A program made the translations under genes and the position numbers. 50,553 nt of DNA from the NCBI GenBank assembly GCA_913051545.1, contig CAJXCD010000009.1:1-50553 (forward strand), read 5' to 3'. Position 1 is the first letter of the stretch. Every line of letters starts with the position of its first letter. Shown here in pieces: positions 1-8,679 of the stretch. This DNA comes from an uncultured Chloroflexota bacterium (GTDB taxonomy: Bacteria > Chloroflexota > Dehalococcoidia > Lucifugimonadales > CAJXCD01). The notes beneath the pieces were generated by a model. The model worked only from the letters and a program-made list of their open reading frames with translations, did not search any database and was not told the DNA's origin.

Positions 1-63
1 CACCAGACTGTAAATCTGGCGCTCGGAAGGGCTACGTAGGTTCGAATCCTACCCCCTGCACCA
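1..63 (+). tRNA. tRNA-Tyr (GTA), 5' end cut by window
   Basis: The 3' part of a class II tRNA is present. It shows the anticodon-loop sequence ctGTAaa, a long variable arm, the T arm (gtagg / cctac around ttcgaat at 36-52), the acceptor 3' strand at 53-59, discriminator A60 and an encoded CCA at 61-63. Anticodon GTA plus the long variable arm gives Tyr. The 5' acceptor and D arm lie outside the window. Confidence 0.93.
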
Positions 64-86
64 GTAAATTAAACGGGTAACGAGAT

Positions 87-159
87 GCCCACATAGCTCA
101 GTCGGTAGAGCACGTTCTTGGTAAGAACGAGGTCAGCAGTTCGAGTCTGCTTGTGGGCT
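87..159 (+). tRNA. tRNA-Thr (GGT)
   Basis: Complete cloverleaf. The acceptor gcccaca pairs with tgtgggc, the anticodon stem cgttc/gaacg encloses loop ttGGTaa, and the T arm is cagca/tctgc-like around ttcgagt. CCA is not encoded. It sits 20 bases before tuf, so it is probably co-transcribed with it; tRNA-Tyr/Thr upstream of tuf is a common bacterial arrangement. Confidence 0.95.
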
Positions 160-178
160 TAATAAGTAGAGGAGAGAA

Positions 179-1378
179 ATGGCTAAGGAGAAATTTGTTA
201 GAGATAAGCCTCATTTAAATGTAGGCACAATTGGTCACGTAGACCATGGTAAGACGACCTTGACGGCGGCAATCACTAAAACACTGGCTTCGGAAGGGCT
301 GGCTGACTTTAGGGCGTTTGAAACTATTGATAATGCCCCTGAGGAAAGGGAAAGAGGTGTTACAATCTCTATCCAGCACGTTGAGTACCAAAGCGATACT
401 CGCCATTACGCCCACGTCGACTGCCCTGGTCATGCTGACTACATAAAAAATATGATTACTGGGGCTGCCCAGATGGACGGGGCCATTCTTGTCGTAAGTG
501 CACCGGACGGCCCTATGCCTCAGACTAGAGAGCATATACTTCTTGCGCGTCAGGTGCAGGTTCCTGCGTTAGTTGTAGCTCTTAATAAGGTGGATCAGAT
601 GGACGATCCCGAATTACTAGAGTTGGTGGAGCTGGAACTTCGAGAAATGCTCAGTGAGTATGATTTCCCGGGAGACGATATTCCTATAGTTAAAGTTAGT
701 GCGCTAAATGCTTTGGAGGCTGAAGATTCCTCCAGAGAATCAGAGTGGGGTAAGGGCATTTGGGATCTGATAGATGCCGTTGATAGTTACATACCAGTTC
801 CTGATCGTCCTAAAGACCAGCCTTTCCTTATGCCTGTAGAAGATGTGTTTGGTATAAAGGGGCGAGGTACAGTGGTGACGGGTCGTATCGAACAGGGTGT
901 AGTGGAACCAGGACAGAATGTTGAGATAATTGGTATTAAGGATACGACTTCAACAGTGGTGACAGGTGTTGAAATGTTCCGTAAAACCTTGGATTCTGGT
1001 GAGCCTGGAGATGCGATTGGTTTGCTGCTTCGCGGTATTGAGCGTGGAGATATTGAGAGAGGGCAAGTAGTAGCCGCACCTGGAAGTATAACGCCTCATA
1101 CTGAGGCGAAGGCTCAGGTTTATGTTTTAACCAAGGATGAAGGTGGTAGACATACGCCGTTCTTTAGCGGGTATAAGCCTCAATTTTACATTCGTACGAC
1201 GGATGTAACTGGCGAGATAGTGCTTCCTGAAGGTGTTGAGATGGTAATGCCGGGTGATAATATAGAGATGACAGTTAAGTTGATAACTCCCATAGCTTTG
1301 GAAGATCAACTTCGCTTCGCTGTTAGAGAAGGAGGTAGGACTGTAGGGTCTGGAGTAATCACGTCTGTGGTTAGTTGA
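179..1378 (+). CDS. tuf: Translation elongation factor Tu
   Basis: A 399-residue GTPase that delivers aminoacyl-tRNA to the ribosome in the cytoplasm. It shows the P-loop GHVDHGKTT near residues 18-26, the switch region with [17 protein letters not shown] and SAL, followed by the two beta-barrel domains to the C-terminal [13 protein letters not shown] motif. Length is normal for the family. The ATG follows an aggaga ribosome-binding site. It heads the run tuf-rpmG-secE-nusG-rplKAJL, with tRNA-Thr just upstream. No tRNA-Trp lies between tuf and secE, unlike many bacteria. Nothing unusual in the active site was seen. Confidence 0.99.
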   Translation: MAKEKFVRDKPHLNVGTIGHVDHGKTTLTAAITKTLASEGLADFRAFETIDNAPEERERGVTISIQHVEYQSDTRHYAHVDCPGHADYIKNMITGAAQMDGAILVVSAPDGPMPQTREHILLARQVQVPALVVALNKVDQMDDPELLELVELELREMLSEYDFPGDDIPIVKVSALNALEAEDSSRESEWGKGIWDLIDAVDSYIPVPDRPKDQPFLMPVEDVFGIKGRGTVVTGRIEQGVVEPGQNVEIIGIKDTTSTVVTGVEMFRKTLDSGEPGDAIGLLLRGIERGDIERGQVVAAPGSITPHTEAKAQVYVLTKDEGGRHTPFFSGYKPQFYIRTTDVTGEIVLPEGVEMVMPGDNIEMTVKLITPIALEDQLRFAVREGGRTVGSGVITSVVS

Positions 1379-1443
1379 GACTGTACAAGTTCCTTGCAGG
1401 AAGAACTTCGTAATATATTCGAGGTTCCTGCGATAGAAATCAA

Positions 1444-1611
1444 ATGCCACGAAAAGGTGATGCAAGGACTCTAATAACTTTAGGGTGTACGGATTGTAGA
1501 GAGCGTACCTACCCTACCAGTAAGAATAGACGAAACGATCCTCAGCGCTTAGAGCTCAGGAAATTTTGCCCGAGGTGTAGCACTCACACCTTGCATAGAG
1601 AAGTGAGGTAA
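1444..1611 (+). CDS. rpmG: 50S ribosomal protein L33
   Basis: A 55-residue ORF with ATG at 1444 and TAA at 1609-1611. The protein begins [18 protein letters not shown] and keeps four cysteines in two CxxC pairs (C15, C18, C42, C45), the zinc-ribbon (C+) form of L33. It lies between tuf and secE, the usual place for rpmG in this operon, and only five bases before the secE start. Basic composition and length match L33. The CxxC form means it needs zinc; whether a zinc-free paralogue exists elsewhere cannot be seen here. Confidence 0.95.
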   Translation: MPRKGDARTLITLGCTDCRERTYPTSKNRRNDPQRLELRKFCPRCSTHTLHREVR

Positions 1612-1616
1612 GCGGT

Positions 1617-1856
1617 ATGCCAGGTGGTACAGGGGTTCGTTCTACTTCGGGTGGTGAATCTTCTCGCAGGCGCGGTGTCAGCTTCAGATTTGTCGGAGAG
1701 GCAATATCTGAACTTCGTAGGGTTACCTGGCCCACTCGTGAAGAGGCTACTAGGCTAACGATAATGGTCTTAGTAGTGTCGGCTGCGGTGGGTGTGTTTT
1801 TAGGAATAATAGATCTTGTATTCTCGCGTCTTTTTGACGTAATACTCGCTGGTTGA
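1617..1856 (+). CDS. secE: Preprotein translocase subunit SecE
   Basis: A 79-residue, single-span membrane subunit of the SecYEG channel. A basic, Gly/Ser-rich N-terminus is followed by the SecE signature around ELRRVTWPTREEATR (about residues 32-47) and one hydrophobic segment (about 48-72). This is the short bacterial form. It starts five bases after rpmG, and its stop codon overlaps a possible TTG start of nusG, so translational coupling is likely. Position between rpmG and nusG supports the call. Confidence 0.96.
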   Translation: MPGGTGVRSTSGGESSRRRGVSFRFVGEAISELRRVTWPTREEATRLTIMVLVVSAAVGVFLGIIDLVFSRLFDVILAG

Positions 1857-1861
1857 TTTCT

Positions 1862-2425
1862 ATGAATACTACTGAAAGTACTGAACGACGTTGGTATATA
1901 GTTCACACCTACTCAGGTCATGAGGATCGTGTTAAGCGAAACCTCGATTTGAGAATCGAATCGATGGACGTTAAGGACAAGATATTTGAGGTAGTTGTAC
2001 CTACTGAAGAAGAGATAGAAATAAAAGACGGAAAAAGGATACCTAGACACACCAGAGTTTTCCCGGGGTACATAATAGTTCATATGGAGATGGATGAGAC
2101 CAGTTGGTATGTTGTTAGAAATACTCCTGGGGTTACTGGTTTTGTAACAATTGAAGATGAAGAAGAAAATCGTCCTAAGCCGGTACCTTTAGAGGATCAT
2201 GAGGTAGAACTGATACTTAAGCAGATGGAATCTCCTGAACCTAAGATACGAGTAGGGTTGGAAAAAGGTCAGATGGTCAGGATTAATGATGGACCCTTTG
2301 TAGACTTTCTGGGAGCCGTAGAGGAGATAGATGCTGATAGGTCAAAGGTCAAAGTTCTTGTCTCTTTCTTTGGTAGAGAGACTCCAGTCGAATTAGATTT
2401 TTTGCAAGTCGAGAAAGTCTCGTAA
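1862..2425 (+). CDS. nusG: Transcription termination/antitermination protein NusG
   Basis: About 187 residues. The NGN domain starts RRWYIVHTYSGHEDRVK and contains the VFPGYIIVHM region; a KOW domain follows near VRINDGPFVDFLGAVEEID. NusG binds RNA polymerase and Rho or the ribosome. The start is uncertain: the frame opens at a TTG at 1853 that overlaps the secE stop, but ATG 1862 three codons later is a more usual choice and neither has a clear ribosome-binding site. Order secE-nusG-rplK is conserved in bacteria. Confidence 0.96.
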   Translation: MNTTESTERRWYIVHTYSGHEDRVKRNLDLRIESMDVKDKIFEVVVPTEEEIEIKDGKRIPRHTRVFPGYIIVHMEMDETSWYVVRNTPGVTGFVTIEDEEENRPKPVPLEDHEVELILKQMESPEPKIRVGLEKGQMVRINDGPFVDFLGAVEEIDADRSKVKVLVSFFGRETPVELDFLQVEKVS

Positions 2426-2485
2426 CCGATAACATCCAGGAATCGATCGTCAATTAATATATCTTAAGACAATAGAGGCTCAGGT

Positions 2486-2914
2486 GTGGCAAAAAAAGTT
2501 AAAGCAATAGTGAAACTACAAATAGAGGCGGGGAAGGCTTCTCCTGCACCTCCGGTGGGCCCGGCTTTGGGTCAGCACGGTGTGAATATAATGGGTTTTG
2601 TTAAGGAGTACAATGAACGTACTTCATCTCAGGCTGGTGCTATAATACCGGTAATATTAACCATTTTCGAGGATACCTCTTTTAGTTTTGAGACAAAAAC
2701 ACCTCCTGCATCTTCCATGCTTCGTAAGGCTGCAGGGGTTGATAAGGGTAGCGGTAGTCCCTTAGTGGAGAAGGTAGGTACGGTTCAGAAATCTCAAGTC
2801 AGAGAGATAGCCGAGCAAAAGATGAAGGATCTAAATGCATCTAGTATTGAAAGTGCGATGCGAATAGTAGAAGGTACCGCTAGAAGTATGGGGATACGAG
2901 TAGATGAATCTTAG
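2486..2914 (+). CDS. rplK: 50S ribosomal protein L11
   Basis: A 142-residue protein of the GTPase-associated centre. It has the typical N-terminus [20 protein letters not shown], the [15 protein letters not shown] motif and a C-terminal rRNA-binding half with the KAAG.DKGSG segment. It uses a GTG start at 2486 in the context ggctcaggtGTG. Length is standard. It sits between nusG and rplA as in most bacteria, with about 60 bases to nusG in which no separate terminator was recognised. Confidence 0.98.
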   Translation: MAKKVKAIVKLQIEAGKASPAPPVGPALGQHGVNIMGFVKEYNERTSSQAGAIIPVILTIFEDTSFSFETKTPPASSMLRKAAGVDKGSGSPLVEKVGTVQKSQVREIAEQKMKDLNASSIESAMRIVEGTARSMGIRVDES

Positions 2915-2940
2915 TTTTATTGGAGGAATGTGATTAGGTT

Positions 2941-3654
2941 ATGGTGAAACGAGGTAAGCGGTATTCTGAAGCCGTATCTATTTTAGAAGACGATAAAGAG
3001 TATGAACCTATTGAAGCTATAGATTTGGCTAAGAAGGCGGCGACAGCTAAATTCGACGAAACTGTTGAGTTACATCTTAGAACTAATGCTGATCCCAGAC
3101 AGGCCGACCAGTTAGTTAGAGGTGTGGCTGTACTTCCTCACGGTGTAGGTAAACCGGTACGAGTAGTGGTTTTTGCTGAAGGTGAAGCTGTAAGTATAGC
3201 TCAGGAAGCCGGGGCAGACTTTGTTGGCAGTGATGATTTGGTGAAAAAGGTTGAAGGTGGATGGACTGATTTTGATGTTTCTATAGCAACTCCGGATATG
3301 ATGTCCCGTGTTGGTAAGTTAGGTCGTGTGTTAGGTAGAAAAGGTTTGATGCCTAACCCTAAGACTGGTACTGTGGTACAAAGTGGTGACGTAGGCAGGG
3401 CTGTAGCTGAAGCCAAAAAGGGACGTGTAGAGTACAGATTGGATAAATCCTCATTAATACACGTTGCGTTTGGGAAGGCTAGCTTTGAGCCTACGCAACT
3501 TATGGACAATCTTACGTCCATAATGGATAATATAATCAGATCACGTCCTAGTGGTGTTAAAGGTGAATACATACGATCTGCCTTTCTTACTACTACAATG
3601 GGTCCTAGTATACGCTTAGATGTTACTAGTGCATCTGAATTAAAAATAGAATAA
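2941..3654 (+). CDS. rplA: 50S ribosomal protein L1
   Basis: A 237-residue protein of the L1 stalk. The family signature is visible in [21 protein letters not shown] at about residues 122-142, and [20 protein letters not shown] lies near the N-terminus. It follows rplK by 26 bases with an aggaatg-type ribosome-binding site a little upstream. L1 commonly represses its own operon by binding a leader in L11-L1 mRNA; no such site was confidently identified here. Confidence 0.98.
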   Translation: MVKRGKRYSEAVSILEDDKEYEPIEAIDLAKKAATAKFDETVELHLRTNADPRQADQLVRGVAVLPHGVGKPVRVVVFAEGEAVSIAQEAGADFVGSDDLVKKVEGGWTDFDVSIATPDMMSRVGKLGRVLGRKGLMPNPKTGTVVQSGDVGRAVAEAKKGRVEYRLDKSSLIHVAFGKASFEPTQLMDNLTSIMDNIIRSRPSGVKGEYIRSAFLTTTMGPSIRLDVTSASELKIE

Positions 3655-3663
3655 AGAAAAACT

Positions 3664-3773
3664 AGCCGTAGACAGCAGGTTCTCTGATAGCGTTCGATAT
3701 CGGGATTAAAACGTAAGCCTGCCTAGGCAAAATGTATAGGTACACCCTTACACACGGTGTTACCTTTCCGGTG
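3664..3773 (+). promoter_or_regulatory. Ribosomal protein L10 leader
   Basis: The rplA-rplJ gap holds gccgtagacagcagg at 3665-3679 and, about 40 bases on, gcctgcctagg at 3717-3725. These are the conserved L10-leader elements whose CAGG/CCTG pairing forms the L10(L12)4 binding helix with a kink-turn. A second imperfect hairpin (ggtacacc with ggtgttacc, about 3739-3767) follows before the terminator-like stem. Known role of the family: L10-L12 complex binds the leader and lowers rplJL expression. Identification is by motif recognition and position. Confidence 0.85.
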
Positions 3774-3800
3774 CCCTGAGTCTGCTGCTCAGGGTTTTTT
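3774..3800 (+). terminator. Attenuator-type intrinsic terminator before rplJ
   Basis: A perfect 7-bp stem, ccctgag (3774-3780) with ctcaggg (3788-3794), a 7-base loop and six T (3795-3800). It lies directly after the L10 leader and 15 bases before the rplJ start. A terminator inside the operon just downstream of a regulatory leader points to attenuation of rplJL when L10-L12 is in excess. No antiterminator pairing was worked out. Confidence 0.8.
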
Positions 3801-3815
3801 AGTTTAAGGAGAGTC

Positions 3816-4439
3816 GTGCCTACAGATAAGAAAAAAAATGAAGTACAGTTAATCAAGGGAATTATTGAGACAAGTAAAGCACTTGTTTTAGTCGATTTTT
3901 CCGGGCTAAGCGTAGTCGATATGACATCGTTGCGCCGAGATTTGCGCGAACAGGGGGTGGGTATAAGGGTTGTGAAAAACCGTCTGACGTACCTTGCTGC
4001 CGATGAAGCAGGCAAACCGGCTGTCAGGGATGTCATACAGGGTCCAACTGCTATAGCGTATGCAGAGACGGATCCTGTTGCAGCTGCCAAAGGGCTAAAG
4101 AAGTTTATTGACGCCAACAGATCTCAGTTGAAGATAATTGGCGGAATGCTTGATGACCGCAGCTTAAGTTCTGAAGAGGTAGGTGAACTTGCTTTCTTGC
4201 CTGGGATGGAAGAGCTTATAGCTAAATTGATGGGACAGTTACAAGCTCCAGTTGCTAGTTTAGCCATAGTATTGAACGGTCCAGTATCAGCATTAGCGAG
4301 AGTCCTTAGTAGACGTATGGAGACTATGGGTGCTGAAGAGGCTACTGTGGAAGAGGCTCCTGCTGAAGAGGCTCCTGATGAAGAGGCTCCTGATGAAGAG
4401 GCCCCTGCTGAAGAGGCTTCTGAAAAGGATAATTCCTAG
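3816..4439 (+). CDS. rplJ: 50S ribosomal protein L10 with long acidic tail
   Basis: 207 residues, starting with GTG 3816 behind an aaggaga site. The first ~170 residues are a normal L10 (VDFSGLSV, KNRLTYLA, GPTAIAYA, and the hydrophobic helix that anchors L7/L12 dimers). The C-terminus is extended by an EEAPA/D repeat of about 30 residues, encoded by a 15-bp tandem repeat, whereas L10 is usually near 165-180 residues. L10 is the base of the L7/L12 stalk. Translation follows the leader and terminator described upstream, so the gene is probably autoregulated together with rplL. Confidence 0.97.
   Translation: MPTDKKKNEVQLIKGIIETSKALVLVDFSGLSVVDMTSLRRDLREQGVGIRVVKNRLTYLAADEAGKPAVRDVIQGPTAIAYAETDPVAAAKGLKKFIDANRSQLKIIGGMLDDRSLSSEEVGELAFLPGMEELIAKLMGQLQAPVASLAIVLNGPVSALARVLSRRMETMGAEEATVEEAPAEEAPDEEAPDEEAPAEEASEKDNS
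4335..4424 (+). repeat. 15-bp tandem repeat in the 3' end of rplJ
   Basis: Six consecutive 15-bp units with consensus gaagaggctcctgmt begin at 4335, 4350, 4365, 4380, 4395 and 4410. The units at 4365 and 4380 are identical; the first and last are the most diverged. They encode the pentapeptide EEAPx, giving the acidic tail. In-frame copy-number change is expected at such repeats. Confidence 0.9.
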
Positions 4440-4500
4440 CAAATATATATGTATTCAATAAATTTATAGCAATTGTAAGTATTAATGGAGGCAGAGACCT

Positions 4501-4887
4501 ATGACGACGAAGGATGAAGTTCTCGAAGTGATTAAGGGTATGTCGGTACTTGAAGTGGCAGATTTGGTTAAGGCCTTGGAGGAAGAGTTTGGGGTAAGTG
4601 CTGCAGCTCCAGTTGCGGTAGCAGCGGCTCCAGCTGCTGATGGAGGTTCAGGCGGCGGGGCAACTGAAGAGGAACAGACGGAATTTAACGTTGTTCTTAA
4701 GGATTTTGGAGCAAATAAAATTAACGTCATCAAGGCGGTTCGAGAGGTTACAACCTTAGGCCTAAAAGAGGCCAAGGAATTGGTAGAGGCGGCTCCCAGT
4801 ACCGTCAAAGAAGGGACCAGTAAAGAAGATGCTGATTCTTTAAAGGAGAAGCTTGAAGGTGCGGGTGCCACGGTAGCGATAGAATAA
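4501..4887 (+). CDS. rplL: 50S ribosomal protein L7/L12
   Basis: A 128-residue stalk protein. It has an N-terminal dimerisation domain ([17 protein letters not shown]), an Ala/Gly-rich hinge (about residues 35-58) and a C-terminal factor-binding domain containing [23 protein letters not shown]-type sequence. An aatggaggcag ribosome-binding site precedes the ATG. Downstream, an imperfect hairpin (cgatag 4877-4882 with ctatcg 4899-4904) and a T run (4916-4921) may end the operon. rpoB does not follow; a converging racemase gene does. Confidence 0.98.
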   Translation: MTTKDEVLEVIKGMSVLEVADLVKALEEEFGVSAAAPVAVAAAPAADGGSGGGATEEEQTEFNVVLKDFGANKINVIKAVREVTTLGLKEAKELVEAAPSTVKEGTSKEDADSLKEKLEGAGATVAIE

Positions 4888-4921
4888 GTGCATTCTTGCT
4901 ATCGAGTTTGGATTCCTTTTT

Positions 4922-6193
4922 CTAGCTAGATATCAAGTACGGAATGGTCTGAGGACCCTCGGGCAGTACACATAAAGTGGCGTGCTGCCCTGCCCTACCA
5001 AGTGCTTCAGCGACTGTATCTTCTATTATATCGACAGGTTCTAGATGTGCAGATCTTATTTGGTCATCGCTGAGGTAGCTTGATTTCAGGTAAACTCTAG
5101 AGTTCATTTGTATCTGGGCTTGTATTTGAACTTGCCACTGATCGTGTTTATTGTAATCACCAGATGAAATCATTTCTAAGAGTTCTTTAGGACTTGTTCT
5201 GCTTTTTAGTATACGTCCATACTCCCCATGGTTGGGTATGCCATCTTGGCATTCAGCTGCACAAACGATGGTTCCTCCGTTTTTTATTATTCTGGAAGCA
5301 GCTGAGATACCTTTTATGGATTGGTATAAATTGATGTCGAGAGGATAGCCACTATTACTAGTTACTACAACATCGAAAGTATGGTTCACAGGTTGCATTG
5401 ATGCAGTTTTAGACACGATGCAAGCCATCTCATGAACTGATAATAAATCTCCAGCATGGACACTAGTAATTTCTTTGTTATTGTTGATAGTTACATCCAC
5501 ACTAAAGTCAACTCCCGTCTGATTAGCAATTTGTCTAATTTCGTCGTGTACAGGATTACCTTTAGTTATTCCCCAGGTAGATTGCGGGTCGGAGATTAGG
5601 TTAAAGCTGTGGAGTTCCATAATTGTTTCGAACGCGGCTAGTCCGGGCGCGACCATTTTGGGCCCACCACTAAATCCAGCAAAAAAATGAGGTTCTACGA
5701 ATCCAGTAGTAATTCTGATATCACTCTCAACCCATTTACGATTCAATACTATGGGAATTCCACTTGGTGTTTTAGATACGTGTTCTAACATGGTTCTATC
5801 AAAAGCGTTGTGATTTTCTATTTTGTAGTTATCTACGATTCGATCTCCCAACATATTCCTCAATTCAGTATAGTTGTTAGTACGATGTGTTCCTGTCGCA
5901 ATTAATATGAGTATATTGTCTCTGCTGACGTGGTCTAATTCAGACAGTATTATTGGCAGTAACGTAGATGAGGGCATTGGTCTTGTAATGTCACAGACAG
6001 ATATAGTTACTCTATGATGTGGTTTTACAATGGACCTCAATGAGGGGGTTCCAACAGGGTTTATAAGAGCTTCTCGTATAGATACTTCTACGTTATCTAG
6101 TGGTCTCAGGTGCGATGGCCTAATAACTGTTGTACAGTTATCTGGGACCTCTATCGGTAGGTGTTTACGGCCGTATGATAAATTGACCTTCAT
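4922..6193 (-). CDS. LarA-family nickel-dependent 2-hydroxyacid racemase
   Basis: 423 residues, the full length of LarA. The family uses a nickel-pincer nucleotide to racemise lactate or other 2-hydroxyacids. Residues matching the L. plantarum LarA active site are all visible: H103 in ATGTHR, H169 and K179 in EPHFFAGFSGGPK, and H195 in ELHSF, plus the CDITRP motif near residue 67. The Lys is the cofactor attachment site in LarA. Cofactor genes larB, larC and larE are not in the window. It follows the M20 peptidase on the same strand by 46 bases, so they may be co-transcribed. The substrate cannot be read from sequence; LarA paralogues act on many hydroxyacids. Confidence 0.88.
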   Translation of the reverse strand: MKVNLSYGRKHLPIEVPDNCTTVIRPSHLRPLDNVEVSIREALINPVGTPSLRSIVKPHHRVTISVCDITRPMPSSTLLPIILSELDHVSRDNILILIATGTHRTNNYTELRNMLGDRIVDNYKIENHNAFDRTMLEHVSKTPSGIPIVLNRKWVESDIRITTGFVEPHFFAGFSGGPKMVAPGLAAFETIMELHSFNLISDPQSTWGITKGNPVHDEIRQIANQTGVDFSVDVTINNNKEITSVHAGDLLSVHEMACIVSKTASMQPVNHTFDVVVTSNSGYPLDINLYQSIKGISAASRIIKNGGTIVCAAECQDGIPNHGEYGRILKSRTSPKELLEMISSGDYNKHDQWQVQIQAQIQMNSRVYLKSSYLSDDQIRSAHLEPVDIIEDTVAEALGRAGQHATLCVLPEGPQTIPYLISS

Positions 6194-6239
6194 TAAAATA
6201 CAAACTTCAAGTTGTAATTAAGGTAAGCTGTAAGGGACA

Positions 6240-7316
6240 TTATATTCTAAGTAATGTTTCACATAAGTGAGCCGCTTCTACTAGATCTGGTATAACCACA
6301 TATTCTTGTCTAGTGTGCATTCCTTGTACAGCCATCCCGACTACCACTGAGGCGATGCCTTTTTGCCTGAATACGTTTCCATCGGTTCCACCACCTGAAG
6401 ACATGAATTCAGGTTCTAATCCCAGACTTAGAAGTGCCGAAACCACCTCTTTAGTGAATGGGTTATCAGTATCTAGGCTATAGCTTTCAAATTCAGTATG
6501 AAGATGATTTTCAATTATTGATTCCGGGTATAGGTTCTCAACCTTCTCTACAGCTTGTGTGAGTTGCATTCTTACTTCGTCTAGTGTTTCTAAGTTGTGG
6601 CTTCTAAATTCACCAGTTACAGAAGCTGTTTCCGGTACAGCATTTCTCACTTGCCCACCCTCAATTTTGCCTACATTAAAGGTGGTTTCATCATCGAGTC
6701 GCCCTTGGGGTAGCAGGGATATTAGTTTAGCCGCCATACGTATAGCGGATAGTCCTTTTTCTGGTTCAACCCCAGCATGCGCTGCACGGCCAGTTATCTT
6801 TATGTCGAAACCTATGTATGTAGGGCTAGCGGAGGTGATACGGCTAGGCGGGCCCTCACCGTCAAATACGATAGCACTTGAGGCGGAGAGTTTAGTGAAA
6901 TCTAGGTTGCGCGCCCCTACTAACCCGATTTCCTCCTCACGAGTAAAGGCTACTTCGACGGATCTTCTGGGACTAGAATCCTCCTGGATGCTTTCAAGTG
7001 CTTCAAGTATTGCAGATACACCAGCCTTACAGTCTCCACCCAAGATAGTAGTCTCGTCTGAGACTATTAGATTGTTTTTTACATATGGCTGAATGCCTCT
7101 GCCTGGTTCAACTGTGTCCATATGTGCGGACAGCAGTAGTGGATCACTGCCACCATCTGTTGCTATAAGATTGCCGTATGTATCTCGATATGTCGTAAGT
7201 CCTAGTAACTTTAGTCTGGCAGTTAAGTTTATTGCTATCTGCTCCTCTTCCCCAGATGGACTGTCTACTCTAACTAATTCACAGAAAGTTTTAACTAGAC
7301 GTTCTCGATTTATCAT
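6240..7316 (-). CDS. M20-family metallopeptidase, PepT-like
   Basis: 358 residues of a two-zinc aminopeptidase/deacylase fold. Visible zinc or catalytic residues: H65 and D67 in SAHMDT, D95 in GGDCKAG, E127/E128 in REEEIG, an Asp in VFDGEGP, and a late His in GMHTRQEY. The second acidic residue of the usual G-D-D-K-A-G motif is Cys96 here. The lid domain lies at about 175-285. ATG 7316 has an aggg site upstream. It lies between GH172 and the LarA-like gene on the same strand. The PepT/tripeptidase grouping is by overall resemblance; the substrate is unknown. Confidence 0.88.
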   Translation of the reverse strand: MINRERLVKTFCELVRVDSPSGEEEQIAINLTARLKLLGLTTYRDTYGNLIATDGGSDPLLLSAHMDTVEPGRGIQPYVKNNLIVSDETTILGGDCKAGVSAILEALESIQEDSSPRRSVEVAFTREEEIGLVGARNLDFTKLSASSAIVFDGEGPPSRITSASPTYIGFDIKITGRAAHAGVEPEKGLSAIRMAAKLISLLPQGRLDDETTFNVGKIEGGQVRNAVPETASVTGEFRSHNLETLDEVRMQLTQAVEKVENLYPESIIENHLHTEFESYSLDTDNPFTKEVVSALLSLGLEPEFMSSGGGTDGNVFRQKGIASVVVGMAVQGMHTRQEYVVIPDLVEAAHLCETLLRI

Positions 7317-7382
7317 CTATTCCCTCTCACATATACATTAACTTAATTCAAAACGAATTGAGGCCATTATAAATAATTTATT

Positions 7383-7410
7383 CCTATATCCTATATCCTA
7401 TATCCTATAT
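7383..7410. repeat. Heptamer tandem repeat
   Basis: Four perfect copies of cctatat in a row in the 120-bp gap between the M20 peptidase start and the GH172 stop codon. No gene or clear terminator is seen in the gap. Confidence 0.9.
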
Positions 7411-7437
7411 CAGTATATTTATTCGATCAATCTCAAT

Positions 7438-8523
7438 TTATCTAGGCCAGCGTTCTTCTAATGATGGCAACTGTGGGAATGGTGTGTGCGGTTCAGATTG
7501 ATACCAATATGCTATAGATGCTATGTCATCTGCAAGTGGTTGGTAACGCCCGTTTGGCCACCAACCGAGTGCCTGTATTGAGACCTTCAAATCATTACTG
7601 AAATTGATTGGATCCATGATATGCCAGCGATATAAACTCCACTTAGGGGGACCAGAATCACTTGAATGTTTAAGAGGTACACCCACATAAAGCCTAGTAT
7701 ATGTTTCTGGGAAACCAAAAGATCCTCCAAAATAATCCTCTGTGCCAGTTCCGCATATAGTGGGAAATTTGTCGTCTCCATCCATATAAAATTTGACTTC
7801 TCCCTCGCCGAACCACCCTTCTGACAATTGGGTCCAAGCCAAGAAGGTTCCTATATATCGCCCGTGACCTTTGACCCCGTCAATTATTGTGAATTCAGGG
7901 TTGTATCTTTCTGTGGTACCTCTTCTCCATTGAGCATGAAAATAACCTGCTTTTTCATCAATTTCTGTTTCCGCATAAGTGATTTGGTAAGCTAATATTT
8001 TGATGTCTTGGTTTGAGTCATTCGTGAAAGTTATTCTGGCTCGTTTTCTAAATGGCATCGGCCAGTAACAATTTAAAGCCGATTTTGGATTTACAGCGAC
8101 AGGAATTGAGTTGACGTTTCCATACAATTCGTGTCCCACAGCGAAAAAATCTGTCATGGGTACTTCAACTGATGGAAATTCTTCATCGTCCCAGTAAAAT
8201 CTTAGTATAGAAGCTCGTCCGTTACCCATCCAGTTTTCTTCAGTTGTCATCCATATGTGCTGGATTATTCCTGAACCTTTAACATCCATTAGGGTTATAG
8301 TTTCACCTGCTTTCGGCTTTACAAATGGATTCACTTTCCAGCCTTGCCCGAGGTCGACAGCGTTTTCTGAATAAGGTAAATTTGGATCATCTGGGTTTGG
8401 AATAGCCATACCGCCAATTCCCTTTCCTCCAGTTGGATTTTCCGCTGATATAGATCTAGTTTTTGCGTCAGAGAGTAGCGGTAAAGATCCTAATCCAAAT
8501 TCTATGCCTGGAGCATAGTGCGT
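7438..8523 (-). CDS. GH172 (DUF2961) glycoside hydrolase, non-canonical start
   Basis: The GH172 fold is clear from the WF.GEGEVKFYMDGD segment, the CGTGTEDYFGGSFGF motif and the later HIMDPINF segment. Both acidic motifs expected to carry the catalytic Glu pair are present. The first ATG (8409) would give 323 residues, but the reading frame stays open upstream to a stop near 8572 and encodes a typical family N-terminus (LPLLSDAKTRSISAENPTG). No ATG, GTG or TTG occurs in that stretch. A perfect AGGAGG (8531-8536, minus strand) lies seven bases before an in-frame ACG at 8523-8521, which would give 361 residues. Known GH172 enzymes act on difructose anhydrides or arabinans; the substrate here is unknown. 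Confidence 0.85.
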   Translation of the reverse strand, partial: THYAPGIEFGLGSLPLLSDAKTRSISAENPTGGKGIGGMAIPNPDDPNLPYSENAVDLGQGWKVNPFVKPKAGETITLMDVKGSGIIQHIWMTTEENWMGNGRASILRFYWDDEEFPSVEVPMTDFFAVGHELYGNVNSIPVAVNPKSALNCYWPMPFRKRARITFTNDSNQDIKILAYQITYAETEIDEKAGYFHAQWRRGTTERYNPEFTIIDGVKGHGRYIGTFLAWTQLSEGWFGEGEVKFYMDGDDKFPTICGTGTEDYFGGSFGFPETYTRLYVGVPLKHSSDSGPPKWSLYRWHIMDPINFSNDLKVSIQALGWWPNGRYQPLADDIASIAYWYQSEPHTPFPQLPSLEERWPR

Positions 8524-8679
8524 TTGAAAGCCTCCTAGTTTGTGTATTAGATTTGTGTTGCTATGTCTGTACTACATATTTTACCAGTGATGTATTTTAT
8601 GTTATTAAATAGTAAATATGGAGTTATTAAGATTAATATATAGTGTTTCCATAATTTATTTTCAAAGTAGGGGGATCTA

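Noticed and set aside
1379-1443. A tRNA-Trp gene expected between tuf and rpmG
   Set aside because: No cloverleaf in these 65 bases; only a weak 6-bp stem.
7383-7410. Tandem heptamers as a CRISPR-like or mobile element
   Set aside because: Units are contiguous with no spacers and too short; a simple tandem repeat.
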